NCBI GenBank assembly: GCA_934254925.1
Contig: CAKQMD010000029.1
Location: 1 to 16,816, forward strand
Reading direction: 5' to 3'
Length of the DNA stretch: 16,816 nucleotides
DNA from: an uncultured Alphaproteobacteria bacterium
GTDB taxonomy: Bacteria; Pseudomonadota; Alphaproteobacteria; RF32; CAG-239
Below, piece by piece: positions 1 through 6,144 of this stretch; position 1 is the stretch's first letter, and every line of letters begins with the position of its first letter. A program made the position numbers and the translations under genes. A model generated the notes under the pieces. It had not been told where the DNA came from. It made no database searches and saw only the letters and a program-made list of their open reading frames with translations.

Positions 1-14
1 CCGGACAAACAAGC

Positions 15-117
15 CTAAAACAGCTTAAGAATCGATTGGCTGGCCTGAGAAGCCAAAGACAGCGAATTGACCGCTAATTGTTGCCTGGTTTGTAGGGCCA
101 ATATGGTGTTTATCCAT
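15..117 (-). pseudogene. Small flagellin C-terminus-like peptide gene, apparently frameshifted at its start
   Basis: On the minus strand a GGAG ribosome site lies about 7 bases before an ATG at 117. Read literally, that ATG gives a 30-residue peptide ending at 25 with no recognisable features. Shifting by one base immediately after the ATG gives a 33-codon frame ending in TAG at 15-17. That frame starts INTILALQTRQQ and ends NSLSLASQASQSILKLF, a Gln/Leu/Ser-rich amphipathic helix. The ending resembles the terminal D0 helix of alphaproteobacterial flagellins (a pattern like ALSxANQxPQSxLSLF). No in-frame ATG exists in the second frame; a TTG at 99-101 could start a 28-residue version. An in-frame TAA lies upstream, so it is not the tail of a longer gene in this copy. 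The family resemblance is from memory. It may be a degenerate gene, a sequencing slip, or a TTG-started micro-protein. Confidence 0.4.
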
Positions 118-376
118 TTCTTTTCTCCATAATCTATGCTATGGCTTCTTTTTTATGATATGCATGCCTTTTACCTCTATATTTAACTATCCTTATGCCT
201 TATCCTCATCTGTATAATAATTGTGAAATATTGTATAACCTGTGGAAGAAGATTGCTAAAGAAAAATAAATGGGCGGAGATAGATGCTATGCGTTAAAAA
301 ATGGTACGCCGGAGCATGAAACTTCAACGAGAGAAAGGGAATAATGAGGGAATATTAAAGACTTATCCCAGTTTTT

Positions 377-390
377 AGAAAAATTTTTCT
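377..390. repeat. 14-bp perfect palindrome upstream of the HNH gene
   Basis: AGAAAAATTTTTCT is a perfect inverted repeat with no spacer. It sits about 10 bases upstream of the candidate -35 of the HNH gene. It could be a dimeric repressor site, but its simple A/T composition means chance is a fair explanation. Confidence 0.3.
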
Positions 391-400
391 TTGAAAAAAT

Positions 401-430
401 TTGTCAACGCAAATATTTTATTTGTATTTT
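401..430 (+). promoter_or_regulatory. Candidate sigma70-type promoter for the HNH gene
   Basis: TTGTCA at 401-406 is followed after 18 bases by TATTTT at 425-430, a reasonable -35/-10 pair. It lies 54 bases before the HNH start codon. The region is very AT-rich, so other -10 choices (TATATT at 433-438) exist. Confidence 0.3.
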
Positions 431-483
431 TTATATTATCGGTTATTATTGATTGTGGATTTTGACTATGGGGATAATCGATT

Positions 484-1152
484 ATGACGAAAATTTCTTT
501 TTCCCAGCAAGAGCCGGAAGTTGTTTTGCAAAAGCGGCTGACATTCAGTAAAGGCAAAATAGGACAAAAGTTTTTGCAATGGTTGGGAGACAACCATTAT
601 TTGGACGCTTATTGTCATCGTGTGGACATGACGGCTATTCGTGAAGGGAGAATACCGACGGGGATGTCCATTCACCATATATGGCCGTTATCCGGCGGCG
701 GGGACAACGGATTTGAAAATTTGGTTTTGATTGAAAACCGTTTGCATCAATTTATTCATCAGCATTATTACAATCCCAAGCTGCTTCGGTTGCAATATGA
801 AAGCAGCGTGGTTATTAATGTTCCGGATTTTAAAGACAAAATAGCTTTGTTTGCCGATTATCAACAGATGGTGTTGGGCAAGGTTGAGGCACGGCGACGT
901 CAAGATGTCGAAAGGCGAAAAGTGCGCGAAGAACGACAACAAAAATTTGCGCAAAAAGTTGAAGCAAAAAACAAGCTTATTCAGCAAAAGCAACAAACGG
1001 TCGTGGCACGGTTGGCGGCTTTGTTGAGTGAGGCTAATGTGGACATGAGCTATTTGCAAGCGTTGCGCGAGCCCCTTTTGCCGCCAACGCAACGAGATTG
1101 TGAGATTATGAAACTATTGGCCAAACTGGCAGAATATAAGCTCCAAAAATAG
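484..1152 (+). CDS. HNH endonuclease-domain protein with C-terminal coiled coil
   Basis: This is a 222-residue soluble protein with no signal peptide or membrane segment. Residues 60-93 carry an HNH (beta-beta-alpha-metal) nuclease signature: H64-H65, the PLSGGG turn at 68-73, N79, and a helix with H88 and H92 in HQFIH. The HHxxPLxxGG, N and HxxIH spacing is of the type seen in HNH homing enzymes and nuclease bacteriocins. Residues about 128-180 are almost entirely K, R, E, Q and A and should form a basic coiled coil. The ATG at 484 has a GGGG stretch at 470-473 as a ribosome site. It stands alone in its transcript direction with no immunity-type or restriction partner adjacent, so an antibacterial toxin role is not supported. 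Metal-dependent DNA cleavage is inferred from the motif; substrate and biological role are unknown. Confidence 0.8.
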   Translation: MTKISFSQQEPEVVLQKRLTFSKGKIGQKFLQWLGDNHYLDAYCHRVDMTAIREGRIPTGMSIHHIWPLSGGGDNGFENLVLIENRLHQFIHQHYYNPKLLRLQYESSVVINVPDFKDKIALFADYQQMVLGKVEARRRQDVERRKVREERQQKFAQKVEAKNKLIQQKQQTVVARLAALLSEANVDMSYLQALREPLLPPTQRDCEIMKLLAKLAEYKLQK

Positions 1153-1202
1153 ATCCATATTTTAAGATTGCCAAGCCGGAATAATTAGATTATAGTCTTG
1201 TC

Positions 1203-1231
1203 TGCCGACGGAAGGCTTGGTTTGGTCGGCA
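1203..1231 (+). promoter_or_regulatory. Stem-loop in the mntP leader
   Basis: TGCCGAC at 1203-1209 pairs perfectly with GTCGGCA at 1225-1231 around a 15-base loop. It ends 34 bases before the mntP start. No U-run follows, so it is not a terminator. I could not match the known yybP-ykoY Mn riboswitch layout. It may be a leader structure affecting mntP expression. Confidence 0.3.
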
Positions 1232-1265
1232 AAACAGTCGGTATCAATAACGAGACGGAATATCC

Positions 1266-1829
1266 ATGACTTATACGGAACTTCTTTTTTTGGCGTTGGC
1301 TTTGGCCGTGGACGCATTTGTTGTGGCCTTTTCTTACGGCTTGGTCATCAAAAAGCGGAAATTCGAAAATGTGTTAAAGCTGAGTTTGGCAACCGGTGGC
1401 GGTCAGTTTTTGATGCCGGTGATCGGTTGGTACGGAGCCAATTTAGTTCACGGTTACGTTGAAGCCGTTGACCATTGGATTGCTTTTTTTGTTTTTGCGG
1501 CTTTGGGCGTAAACATTATTTATCATGCTTTTGACAATCGTTCCGAGGCGGCGCTGCAAGCGAAGGTTTTGAGTTTTAAGGTCTTGGCAATGATCGGGGT
1601 GGCAACCAGCATTGATGCCATGGTCAGTGGTTTAACGCTTTATTTTATGCGGGTAGACGTTTGGCAGGCGGCTTCTTTGATTGGGTTTGTCAGTTTTGTG
1701 ATGACGATTTTCGGTTTTCATCTGGCGAGGCATTTGAAGCGGCTTCCGACCAAATATTTGGAGATTGCCTCAGGTGTTATTCTGATTGCCCTGGGCATCA
1801 AGGTTTTATGCGAGCATTTGAGCGAATGA
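1266..1829 (+). CDS. mntP: Putative manganese efflux pump MntP
   Basis: This 187-residue inner-membrane protein has six hydrophobic segments and matches the length of the MntP family, which exports Mn(II) to protect the cell from manganese overload. It has the family's two-fold internal repeat. The first half carries AVDAFVVAF with D16, and the second half carries TSIDAMVSG with D117, corresponding to the paired acidic residues of E. coli MntP (D16 and D118). GWYG and DHWIAF near residues 54-75 also align with E. coli. One difference stands out: where E. coli has MIIEGF, this protein has IIYHAF, replacing a usually acidic position with Y/H. The start ATG has only a weak ribosome site (GAGACGG). 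No mntR-like regulator is visible nearby. The family call is firm; the ion specificity is inferred. Confidence 0.88.
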   Translation: MTYTELLFLALALAVDAFVVAFSYGLVIKKRKFENVLKLSLATGGGQFLMPVIGWYGANLVHGYVEAVDHWIAFFVFAALGVNIIYHAFDNRSEAALQAKVLSFKVLAMIGVATSIDAMVSGLTLYFMRVDVWQAASLIGFVSFVMTIFGFHLARHLKRLPTKYLEIASGVILIALGIKVLCEHLSE

Positions 1830-1881
1830 CGGTTTATTAGGTGATCGTGATATTCGATACCTGACTCCGAAAAATACTGAA

Positions 1882-1909
1882 TTGACGGAAGGCGATTTTG
1901 CTATAAACT
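1882..1909 (+). promoter_or_regulatory. Candidate promoter of the cold-shock gene
   Basis: TTGACG at 1882-1887 is followed after 16 bases by TAAACT at 1904-1909 (TATAAA at 1902-1907 overlaps it with a shorter spacer). This would give a leader of roughly 55-60 bases before the start codon at 1972, much shorter than the long cspA leader of E. coli. Confidence 0.45.
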
Positions 1910-1971
1910 CTTTACTGTATTTGATCCCGGACTTGATTGCAAGTCTTAACAATTCTCGGAGGTAGGTTTAA

Positions 1972-2175
1972 ATGAAGCAAGGTACGGTAAAATGGTTTAA
2001 CAGCAAAAAAGGATACGGCTTTATTGAGCCGGACGGCGACAACAAAGATATTTTTGTGCATGTTACGCAGTTGGAAAAAATCGGCATTAACCGTCTTTTG
2101 GACGGGCAACGCGTTTCCTTTGAACCTTATGATGACAGAGGGCGTCGTGCAGCGGGAAACATTGTTCTGTTGTAA
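1972..2175 (+). CDS. Cold-shock domain protein (CspA family)
   Basis: This 67-residue protein is a single cold-shock domain, the usual length for bacterial CspA-type RNA and ssDNA chaperones. It opens with QGTVKWFNSKKGYGFI: RNP1 is KGYGFI at 13-18 and RNP2 is DIFVHV at 26-31, with the aromatic residues W8, F9, Y15, F17, F28 and H30 that stack on bases. A strong GGAGG site at 1958-1962 precedes the ATG at good spacing. It is transcribed alone, with its own promoter-like sequence and two strong terminators downstream. The domain call is certain. Whether it is cold-induced or constitutive cannot be told from sequence. Confidence 0.95.
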   Translation: MKQGTVKWFNSKKGYGFIEPDGDNKDIFVHVTQLEKIGINRLLDGQRVSFEPYDDRGRRAAGNIVLL

Positions 2176-2193
2176 ACGGTCTCGTTATAAGTC

Positions 2194-2227
2194 AAAAAAA
2201 CTCCGGTTCCCCACCCGGAGTTTTTTT
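2194..2227 (+). terminator. Intrinsic terminator after the cold-shock gene (bidirectional)
   Basis: A perfect 13-bp stem, A7-CTCCGG at 2194-2206 pairing with CCGGAG-T7 at 2215-2227, encloses an 8-base loop. The A and U runs on both sides make it functional in either direction. It ends the csp transcript and also backs up ackA termination. Confidence 0.92.
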
Positions 2228-2248
2228 GTGGAAATTTGTGCGTCGGCA

Positions 2249-2280
2249 TAAAAAAACAGTCCCTGAGGACTGTTTTTTTA
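2249..2280 (-). terminator. Intrinsic terminator after ackA (bidirectional)
   Basis: A perfect stem of A7-CAGTCC (2250-2262) with GGACTG-T7 (2267-2279), closed by one more T-A pair (2249/2280), surrounds a CTGA loop. It begins 16 bases past the ackA stop on the minus strand, and works equally well for readthrough from the csp side. Confidence 0.9.
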
Positions 2281-2295
2281 TTTGGGCCGAATTTC

Positions 2296-3471
2296 CTAGC
2301 TCAAAGCGACGGTGTCACGAGCAATGGCCAGTTCTTCGTTAGTCGGAATAACGAAAACGCGAATTTTGGAATCTGCGGCTGAGATTTCGGCAAAATCGCC
2401 GCGGACTTGGTTGGCTTCCTCATTGACGGTAAGGCCGAGGTAGCTTAATTTTTCCATAACCAACTGGCGAACGATCGGCGAGTTTTCTCCGACACCGGCG
2501 GTAAAGACAATGGCGTCGACGCCGCCCATGGCTGCAATGTAAGCACCGATATATTTGACTATGCTGTAAATGTAGGTTTTCATGGCGTCGATGACTTGGG
2601 GATTGCCTTCGCGATAGGCTTTTTCAAAATCGCGGGAATCGCTGTAGCCGGTCAGGCCACATTTGCCGCTTTGGCGGTTGAGGATGTCGTTTACCTGATC
2701 AGGCGTCAGATTTTGGGTTTTCATCATGTACAATGGAATATAGGGGTCAATGTCGCCGCAGCGAGTGTCCATGACAATGCCGGCAAGCGGGGTCATGCCC
2801 ATTGAGGTGTCAATGCAAACGCCGTTTTTCACCGCAGTGATGGAAGCACCGCTGCCAATGTGACAGGTGATGACTTTTTTATCGTTGCCGATGATTTTGG
2901 TGACTTCTTCGGAAACATATTTGTGCGATGTGCCGTGGGCACCGTAACGACGGATTTTATATTTAACGCGTTGTTCTTCCGGCAAGGCGTAAGTATAGGC
3001 TTCTACCGGCATCGTCTGATGGAAGGCCGTGTCAAAAACCGCTACCTGACGCATTTTCGGCAGTTCCTTTTCTACGGCGCGGATTACCAAAGCCGCCGCC
3101 GGGTTGTGCAACGGAGCCAGCGTTGAAAGTTCTTCAATGTCGGCGATCACTTTGCTGTCGATGATAACGGATTTTTTGAAAATGGAACCGCCCTGCACAA
3201 TGCGGTGACCGATGGCGTGAATCTCGCCGAGATTGGAAATGACGCCGTCCAGCAGCAAAGCCATGACTTGGTTGAAAGCGGCGTTGTGATCGGGTAGGTC
3301 TACTTTGACTTCTTTTTTGCTGCCGTCGGCAAATTTGATGCCGACAAAGGAAGCGTCACGGCCGATGCGTTCGGCATTTCCCTTGGCGATGACTTCATAA
3401 GTGTTGCCGTTGACGTTGAACAGCTGGTATTTGAGGGTGGAGGACCCGGCGTTGAGTACGAGAATTTTCAT
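2296..3471 (-). CDS. ackA: Acetate kinase
   Basis: This cytoplasmic enzyme interconverts acetyl phosphate + ADP and acetate + ATP. The length of 391 residues is typical, and the ASKHA fold motifs are in order: N7 in LNAGSSTLK, R90 in GHRIVQGG, D147 in FDTAFH, H179 in GAHGTSH, the phosphate loop HIGSGAS at 204-210, R237 in DTRCGDID, and E379 in TNEE. These match the catalytic residues known from Methanosarcina AckA. Three usually conserved neighbours differ: VVHGG reads IVQGG, TPLEG reads TPLAG and MGTR reads MDTR. None is a core catalytic residue, so activity is expected. It lies 19 bases downstream of pta on the same strand and is probably cotranscribed. Two terminators follow it. Confidence 0.97.
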   Translation of the reverse strand: MKILVLNAGSSTLKYQLFNVNGNTYEVIAKGNAERIGRDASFVGIKFADGSKKEVKVDLPDHNAAFNQVMALLLDGVISNLGEIHAIGHRIVQGGSIFKKSVIIDSKVIADIEELSTLAPLHNPAAALVIRAVEKELPKMRQVAVFDTAFHQTMPVEAYTYALPEEQRVKYKIRRYGAHGTSHKYVSEEVTKIIGNDKKVITCHIGSGASITAVKNGVCIDTSMGMTPLAGIVMDTRCGDIDPYIPLYMMKTQNLTPDQVNDILNRQSGKCGLTGYSDSRDFEKAYREGNPQVIDAMKTYIYSIVKYIGAYIAAMGGVDAIVFTAGVGENSPIVRQLVMEKLSYLGLTVNEEANQVRGDFAEISAADSKIRVFVIPTNEELAIARDTVALS

Positions 3472-3490
3472 AATTTTGGTTATCCTTCAA

Positions 3491-4498
3491 TCAGTTTTTT
3501 TGAGTTTGTAAAACGGTGATGGCTACCAAACCGACGATATCATCGACAGTGCAGCCGCGGGAAAGGTCGTTGATCGGCGCGTTTAAGCCTTGCAGCATGG
3601 GGCCGTAGGCTTCGACGCCGCCGAGGCGTTGCAGAATCTTATAGCTGATGTTTCCGGCATTGATGTCGGGGAAAATCAGACCGTTAGCATGGCCGGCAAC
3701 GGGGCTTCCCGGCGCTTTGAAAGTGCCGACGGCGGCGCTCAAAGCGGCATCGGCTTGGAGTTCACCGTCAATGAGAATGTTTTTGCCTGCATATTCCGGC
3801 GTTTTGAGAGCGGCAACAGCAAGTTCTTTGGCGGCACGGACTTTGTCTACGCTTTCGCCTTTTCCGGAACCGTAAGTCGAGTATGACAAGAATGCAATTC
3901 GAGGGGTTTCGCCGAACTGCAGCATTGAGTCTGCGGTTTGCAGAGCGATGTCGGCCAGTTCTTTTTCGTTGGGATTAATGGTGATGGCGCAGTCGGAAAA
4001 GAAATAAGGTTTGCCGTTTGCCACCATGATGAAGACGGAAGAAACGCTACGGTCCTTGCGGGCGGATTTGATGATTTGCAATGCCGGACGGACGGTGTCA
4101 GCCGTTGAGTGGCAGGCGCCGGAAACCATACCGTCGGCCATTTGGGACTTCATCATCAGCGTTCCGAAATAATTGCCGGTTTGGGCCAGTTTTTCGGCTT
4201 CTTCGCGGCTGAGCCCTTTTTCTTTGCGGAGGTTATAGAGGAGCTCGGTCAGTTCGGGGAGCTTTTCCGAGGTCAACGGATTGATGACTTCGATGCCGGC
4301 AAACGACCAACCGTTGGCGTCAAAATGTTTTTTTATTTCGTTCAGATCGCCGAGTAGTATGATTTTGGCAATGCCGGCTTCGGCAATCTGATGAGCGGCT
4401 TCCCGCACGCGGGGGTCTTCGCCTTCTGGCAGGACGATGGTTTTGTTTAACTGACGGGCTTTGGCAATCAGTCCGTTGATATATTGACTTTCCGACAT
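3491..4498 (-). CDS. pta: Phosphate acetyltransferase (short form)
   Basis: Converts acetyl-CoA + phosphate to acetyl phosphate + CoA, feeding the next gene, ackA. At 335 residues it is the short, catalytic-domain-only form, lacking the N-terminal P-loop/DRTGG regulatory half of E. coli Pta. Family motifs visible are GMVSGACHSTADTVRPAL at 123-140, SYSTYGSGKGE at 205-215, PDINAGNISYK at 277-287, and the CoA/phosphate-site segment GPMLQGLNAPINDLSRG at 299-315. The ATG has an AGAGGT ribosome site 5 bases upstream. The divergent ndk promoter region lies behind it. The pta-ackA pair implies acetate overflow or acetyl-phosphate-linked ATP formation, and hence a partly fermentative metabolism (inference). 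Confidence 0.96.
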   Translation of the reverse strand: MSESQYINGLIAKARQLNKTIVLPEGEDPRVREAAHQIAEAGIAKIILLGDLNEIKKHFDANGWSFAGIEVINPLTSEKLPELTELLYNLRKEKGLSREEAEKLAQTGNYFGTLMMKSQMADGMVSGACHSTADTVRPALQIIKSARKDRSVSSVFIMVANGKPYFFSDCAITINPNEKELADIALQTADSMLQFGETPRIAFLSYSTYGSGKGESVDKVRAAKELAVAALKTPEYAGKNILIDGELQADAALSAAVGTFKAPGSPVAGHANGLIFPDINAGNISYKILQRLGGVEAYGPMLQGLNAPINDLSRGCTVDDIVGLVAITVLQTQKN

Positions 4499-4535
4499 AT
4501 TTACCTCTTTGACGTTTTGTTAAAATTTATTCAAA

Positions 4536-4564
4536 CTTTTACTCTCATCTCTGCTAAAAGTCAA
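4536..4564 (-). promoter_or_regulatory. Candidate promoter of pta-ackA
   Basis: On the minus strand TTGACT (4564-4559) is followed after 17 bases by TAAAAG (4541-4536). The -35 is good and the -10 is weak. Its position, 38 bases before the pta start codon, fits. Confidence 0.4.
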
Positions 4565-4590
4565 AATATCTTTTGATTATTTGCAGAAAC

Positions 4591-4596
4591 TATAAT
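4591..4596 (+). promoter_or_regulatory. Candidate -10 element for the ndk operon
   Basis: A perfect TATAAT lies 38 bases upstream of the ndk ATG. No strong -35 sits 16-18 bases before it (ATCTTT and TCTTTT are the options). It is in the divergent pta/ndk spacer and faces ndk. Confidence 0.5.
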
Positions 4597-4633
4597 AACA
4601 TGTGGCTAATTTAGAAAACTTTAGGAGGATATC

Positions 4634-5056
4634 ATGACGGTTGAAAGAACTTTGTCGATCATTAAACCAGACGCTTTGAAAAGAAACATCACCGGCAAGG
4701 TGAATGCCATGATTGAGGAAAACGGTTTGAAAATCGTGGCGCAAAAGTTGATTAAGCTGACCAAGGCCCAAGCGGAAGAATTTTACGGTGAACACAAGGA
4801 CAAGGTCTTTTTTCCCGATATGATCAATTTTATGACTTCCGGTCCGGTGATTGTGCAGGTGTTGGAAGGCGAAGATGCGGTTGCCCATTATCGGACGATT
4901 ATGGGTGCGACCAATCCGGCTGTGGCGGAAGAGGGAAGCATTCGCAAAACTTTTGCACTGTCGATTGACCAGAATACGGTGCACGGTTCTGACTCTCAAG
5001 CGGCCGCGCAAAGGGAGATCAGTTTCTTTTTCAGCGCCATTGAAATCGTAGAATAA
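4634..5056 (+). CDS. ndk: Nucleoside diphosphate kinase
   Basis: Transfers the gamma phosphate of ATP to nucleoside diphosphates through a phosphohistidine, balancing NTP and dNTP pools. The 140-residue length is standard. The active-site signature NTVHGSD is at 114-120 with catalytic His117, and the N-terminal ERTLSIIKPDAL with K11 and the R87 and R104 positions are in place. An almost ideal AGGAGG (4623-4628) lies 5 bases before the ATG. Only 12 bases, containing a GAGGA ribosome site, separate it from the DUF2066 gene, so the two are surely cotranscribed. An antisense open frame across the whole gene is a by-product of codon usage and not a gene. Confidence 0.97.
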   Translation: MTVERTLSIIKPDALKRNITGKVNAMIEENGLKIVAQKLIKLTKAQAEEFYGEHKDKVFFPDMINFMTSGPVIVQVLEGEDAVAHYRTIMGATNPAVAEEGSIRKTFALSIDQNTVHGSDSQAAAQREISFFFSAIEIVE

Positions 5057-5068
5057 GAGGAAGACGGC

Positions 5069-6133
5069 ATGATAAAGCGATTTTTTGCCGTTGTTTGGGG
5101 CTTGGCGTTTTTGGCGGCGGCGGCTGCCCAGGCCGAAGATGGCCGTTATGAAGTGGAAGTGGCGGTTGACGTGACGGATCAGAACGCCTCTCTGGCTCGG
5201 GAAAGAGCCATGGCCGAGGCCAATCGCAGCGCTTTGATGGAAGTTGCCAATCGCGTGACCACCAGTGAGGGGGCTGCCGTTTTGACCCAGTTGAACGATA
5301 ATCAGTTGCTCAATTTCATCAAAGAAGTGGCGGTGGTTTCGGAAAAGGCTTCCGGCGTGCGTTATTTGGCAACGCTGAGAATCAAGTTCAACGAAGGAAT
5401 CCTCAAGCAATATCTGAGCGAGAAGGGGATGCCGATTTTGGTGATGAACACCAGTCGGGTGTTGATTCTTCCGGTTTTTCGCGACAGCAGCGCGGGACAG
5501 CCGCAGCTGTGGGAAGATACCAATGTTTGGAAAAAAGTATGGGAAGAAAAAGCGCCGCGCAATCGCAGCGTGAAATATGCGGTGGCGGAGGCTGACGGTA
5601 CCAATGACGCGGTGATTGATGCGGAACGCGCTCTCAGTTTGGACGGCGTGGCTTTGGATAAGCTTTATCGTTTGAACGGCGTCGACGACATTTATATTGT
5701 CGAAGGCTATTACGACGGCGTGGACGGAGCCGTCGTCAACATGCATTCCTACAAATCGGGAAGCAATGCCTTTGAGAAGATCAGGGTGCCGGGGGACCGT
5801 GACAGCGGCGAAGCCTTGTGGGAAAAGGCCATGTCTTTGGTGACGGCTAAAATTGAAAATCGGCTGAAGCAGCAGTCGGTGATGGAAAGTTCCGTCGAAT
5901 CTTCTGCCGCTGTGATGTACAGTTTTGATTCAATGAGCGATTGGTTGGCTACCGAACGGCGTTTGAAAGACATTGCCGCGGTGAAAGAGGTGACGATTGA
6001 AGCCTTGGGCAGCGGTCGGGTCCAATTTCGCCTGGTTTATCGTGGATCTGACGAAAAATTGTTGCAGGGGTTGCGTTCCAAGAATTTTGACCTGATCAAC
6101 CACGGCAATTTCTTTATTTTGGAAAAGTATTAG
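5069..6133 (+). CDS. Secreted DUF2066 family protein
   Basis: This 354-residue protein begins with a clear Sec signal peptide: K3/R4, a hydrophobic core to about residue 20, and a cleavage site after AQA at 22. The mature part starts YEVEVAVDVTDQNASLARERAMAEANRSA and continues with the alpha/beta pattern of DUF2066, a proteobacterial periplasmic family of unknown function. In Alphaproteobacteria it is commonly encoded beside an AI-2E/PerM permease, as here, and sometimes with a CDP-alcohol phosphatidyltransferase and hdaA, which are absent. There is no lipobox cysteine and no predicted anchor beyond the signal peptide. The gene sits 12 bases after ndk and 11 bases before the permease gene, which argues for a shared transcript. 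The assignment rests on remembered sequence and context and is moderately firm; no activity is claimed. Confidence 0.72.
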   Translation: MIKRFFAVVWGLAFLAAAAAQAEDGRYEVEVAVDVTDQNASLARERAMAEANRSALMEVANRVTTSEGAAVLTQLNDNQLLNFIKEVAVVSEKASGVRYLATLRIKFNEGILKQYLSEKGMPILVMNTSRVLILPVFRDSSAGQPQLWEDTNVWKKVWEEKAPRNRSVKYAVAEADGTNDAVIDAERALSLDGVALDKLYRLNGVDDIYIVEGYYDGVDGAVVNMHSYKSGSNAFEKIRVPGDRDSGEALWEKAMSLVTAKIENRLKQQSVMESSVESSAAVMYSFDSMSDWLATERRLKDIAAVKEVTIEALGSGRVQFRLVYRGSDEKLLQGLRSKNFDLINHGNFFILEKY

Positions 6134-6144
6134 GGAGAGCTTTT

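Larger units (their letters stand above)
118..483. other. AT-rich intergenic region between divergent genes
   Basis: These 366 bases separate the minus-strand micro-gene from the plus-strand HNH gene. I see no convincing coding sequence. Two very short plus-strand frames (284-319 and 301-378) overlap at ATGA but lack protein features. A TATAAT-like hexamer sits at 213-218 without a good -35. A perfect 14-base palindrome lies at 377-390, and a candidate promoter for the HNH gene lies just after it. Confidence 0.6.

Noticed and set aside
284..378. Two tiny overlapping plus-strand frames (11 and 25 codons) before the HNH gene
   Set aside because: The first has a GGCGGAG-like site, but neither shows protein features, and no attenuator structure accompanies them.
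484..1152. Nuclease bacteriocin with an immunity partner
   Set aside because: No secretion or receptor domain and no small acidic immunity gene adjacent; only the HNH motif spacing is shared.
1153..1265. yybP-ykoY manganese riboswitch before mntP
   Set aside because: Only one simple stem-loop is visible; the paired conserved internal-loop sequences of that riboswitch were not found by eye.
4577..5746. 389-codon open frame on the minus strand across ndk and the DUF2066 gene
   Set aside because: It is antisense to two clear genes, has a His/Asn/Arg-rich composition typical of reverse reading, no ribosome site and no family motif.
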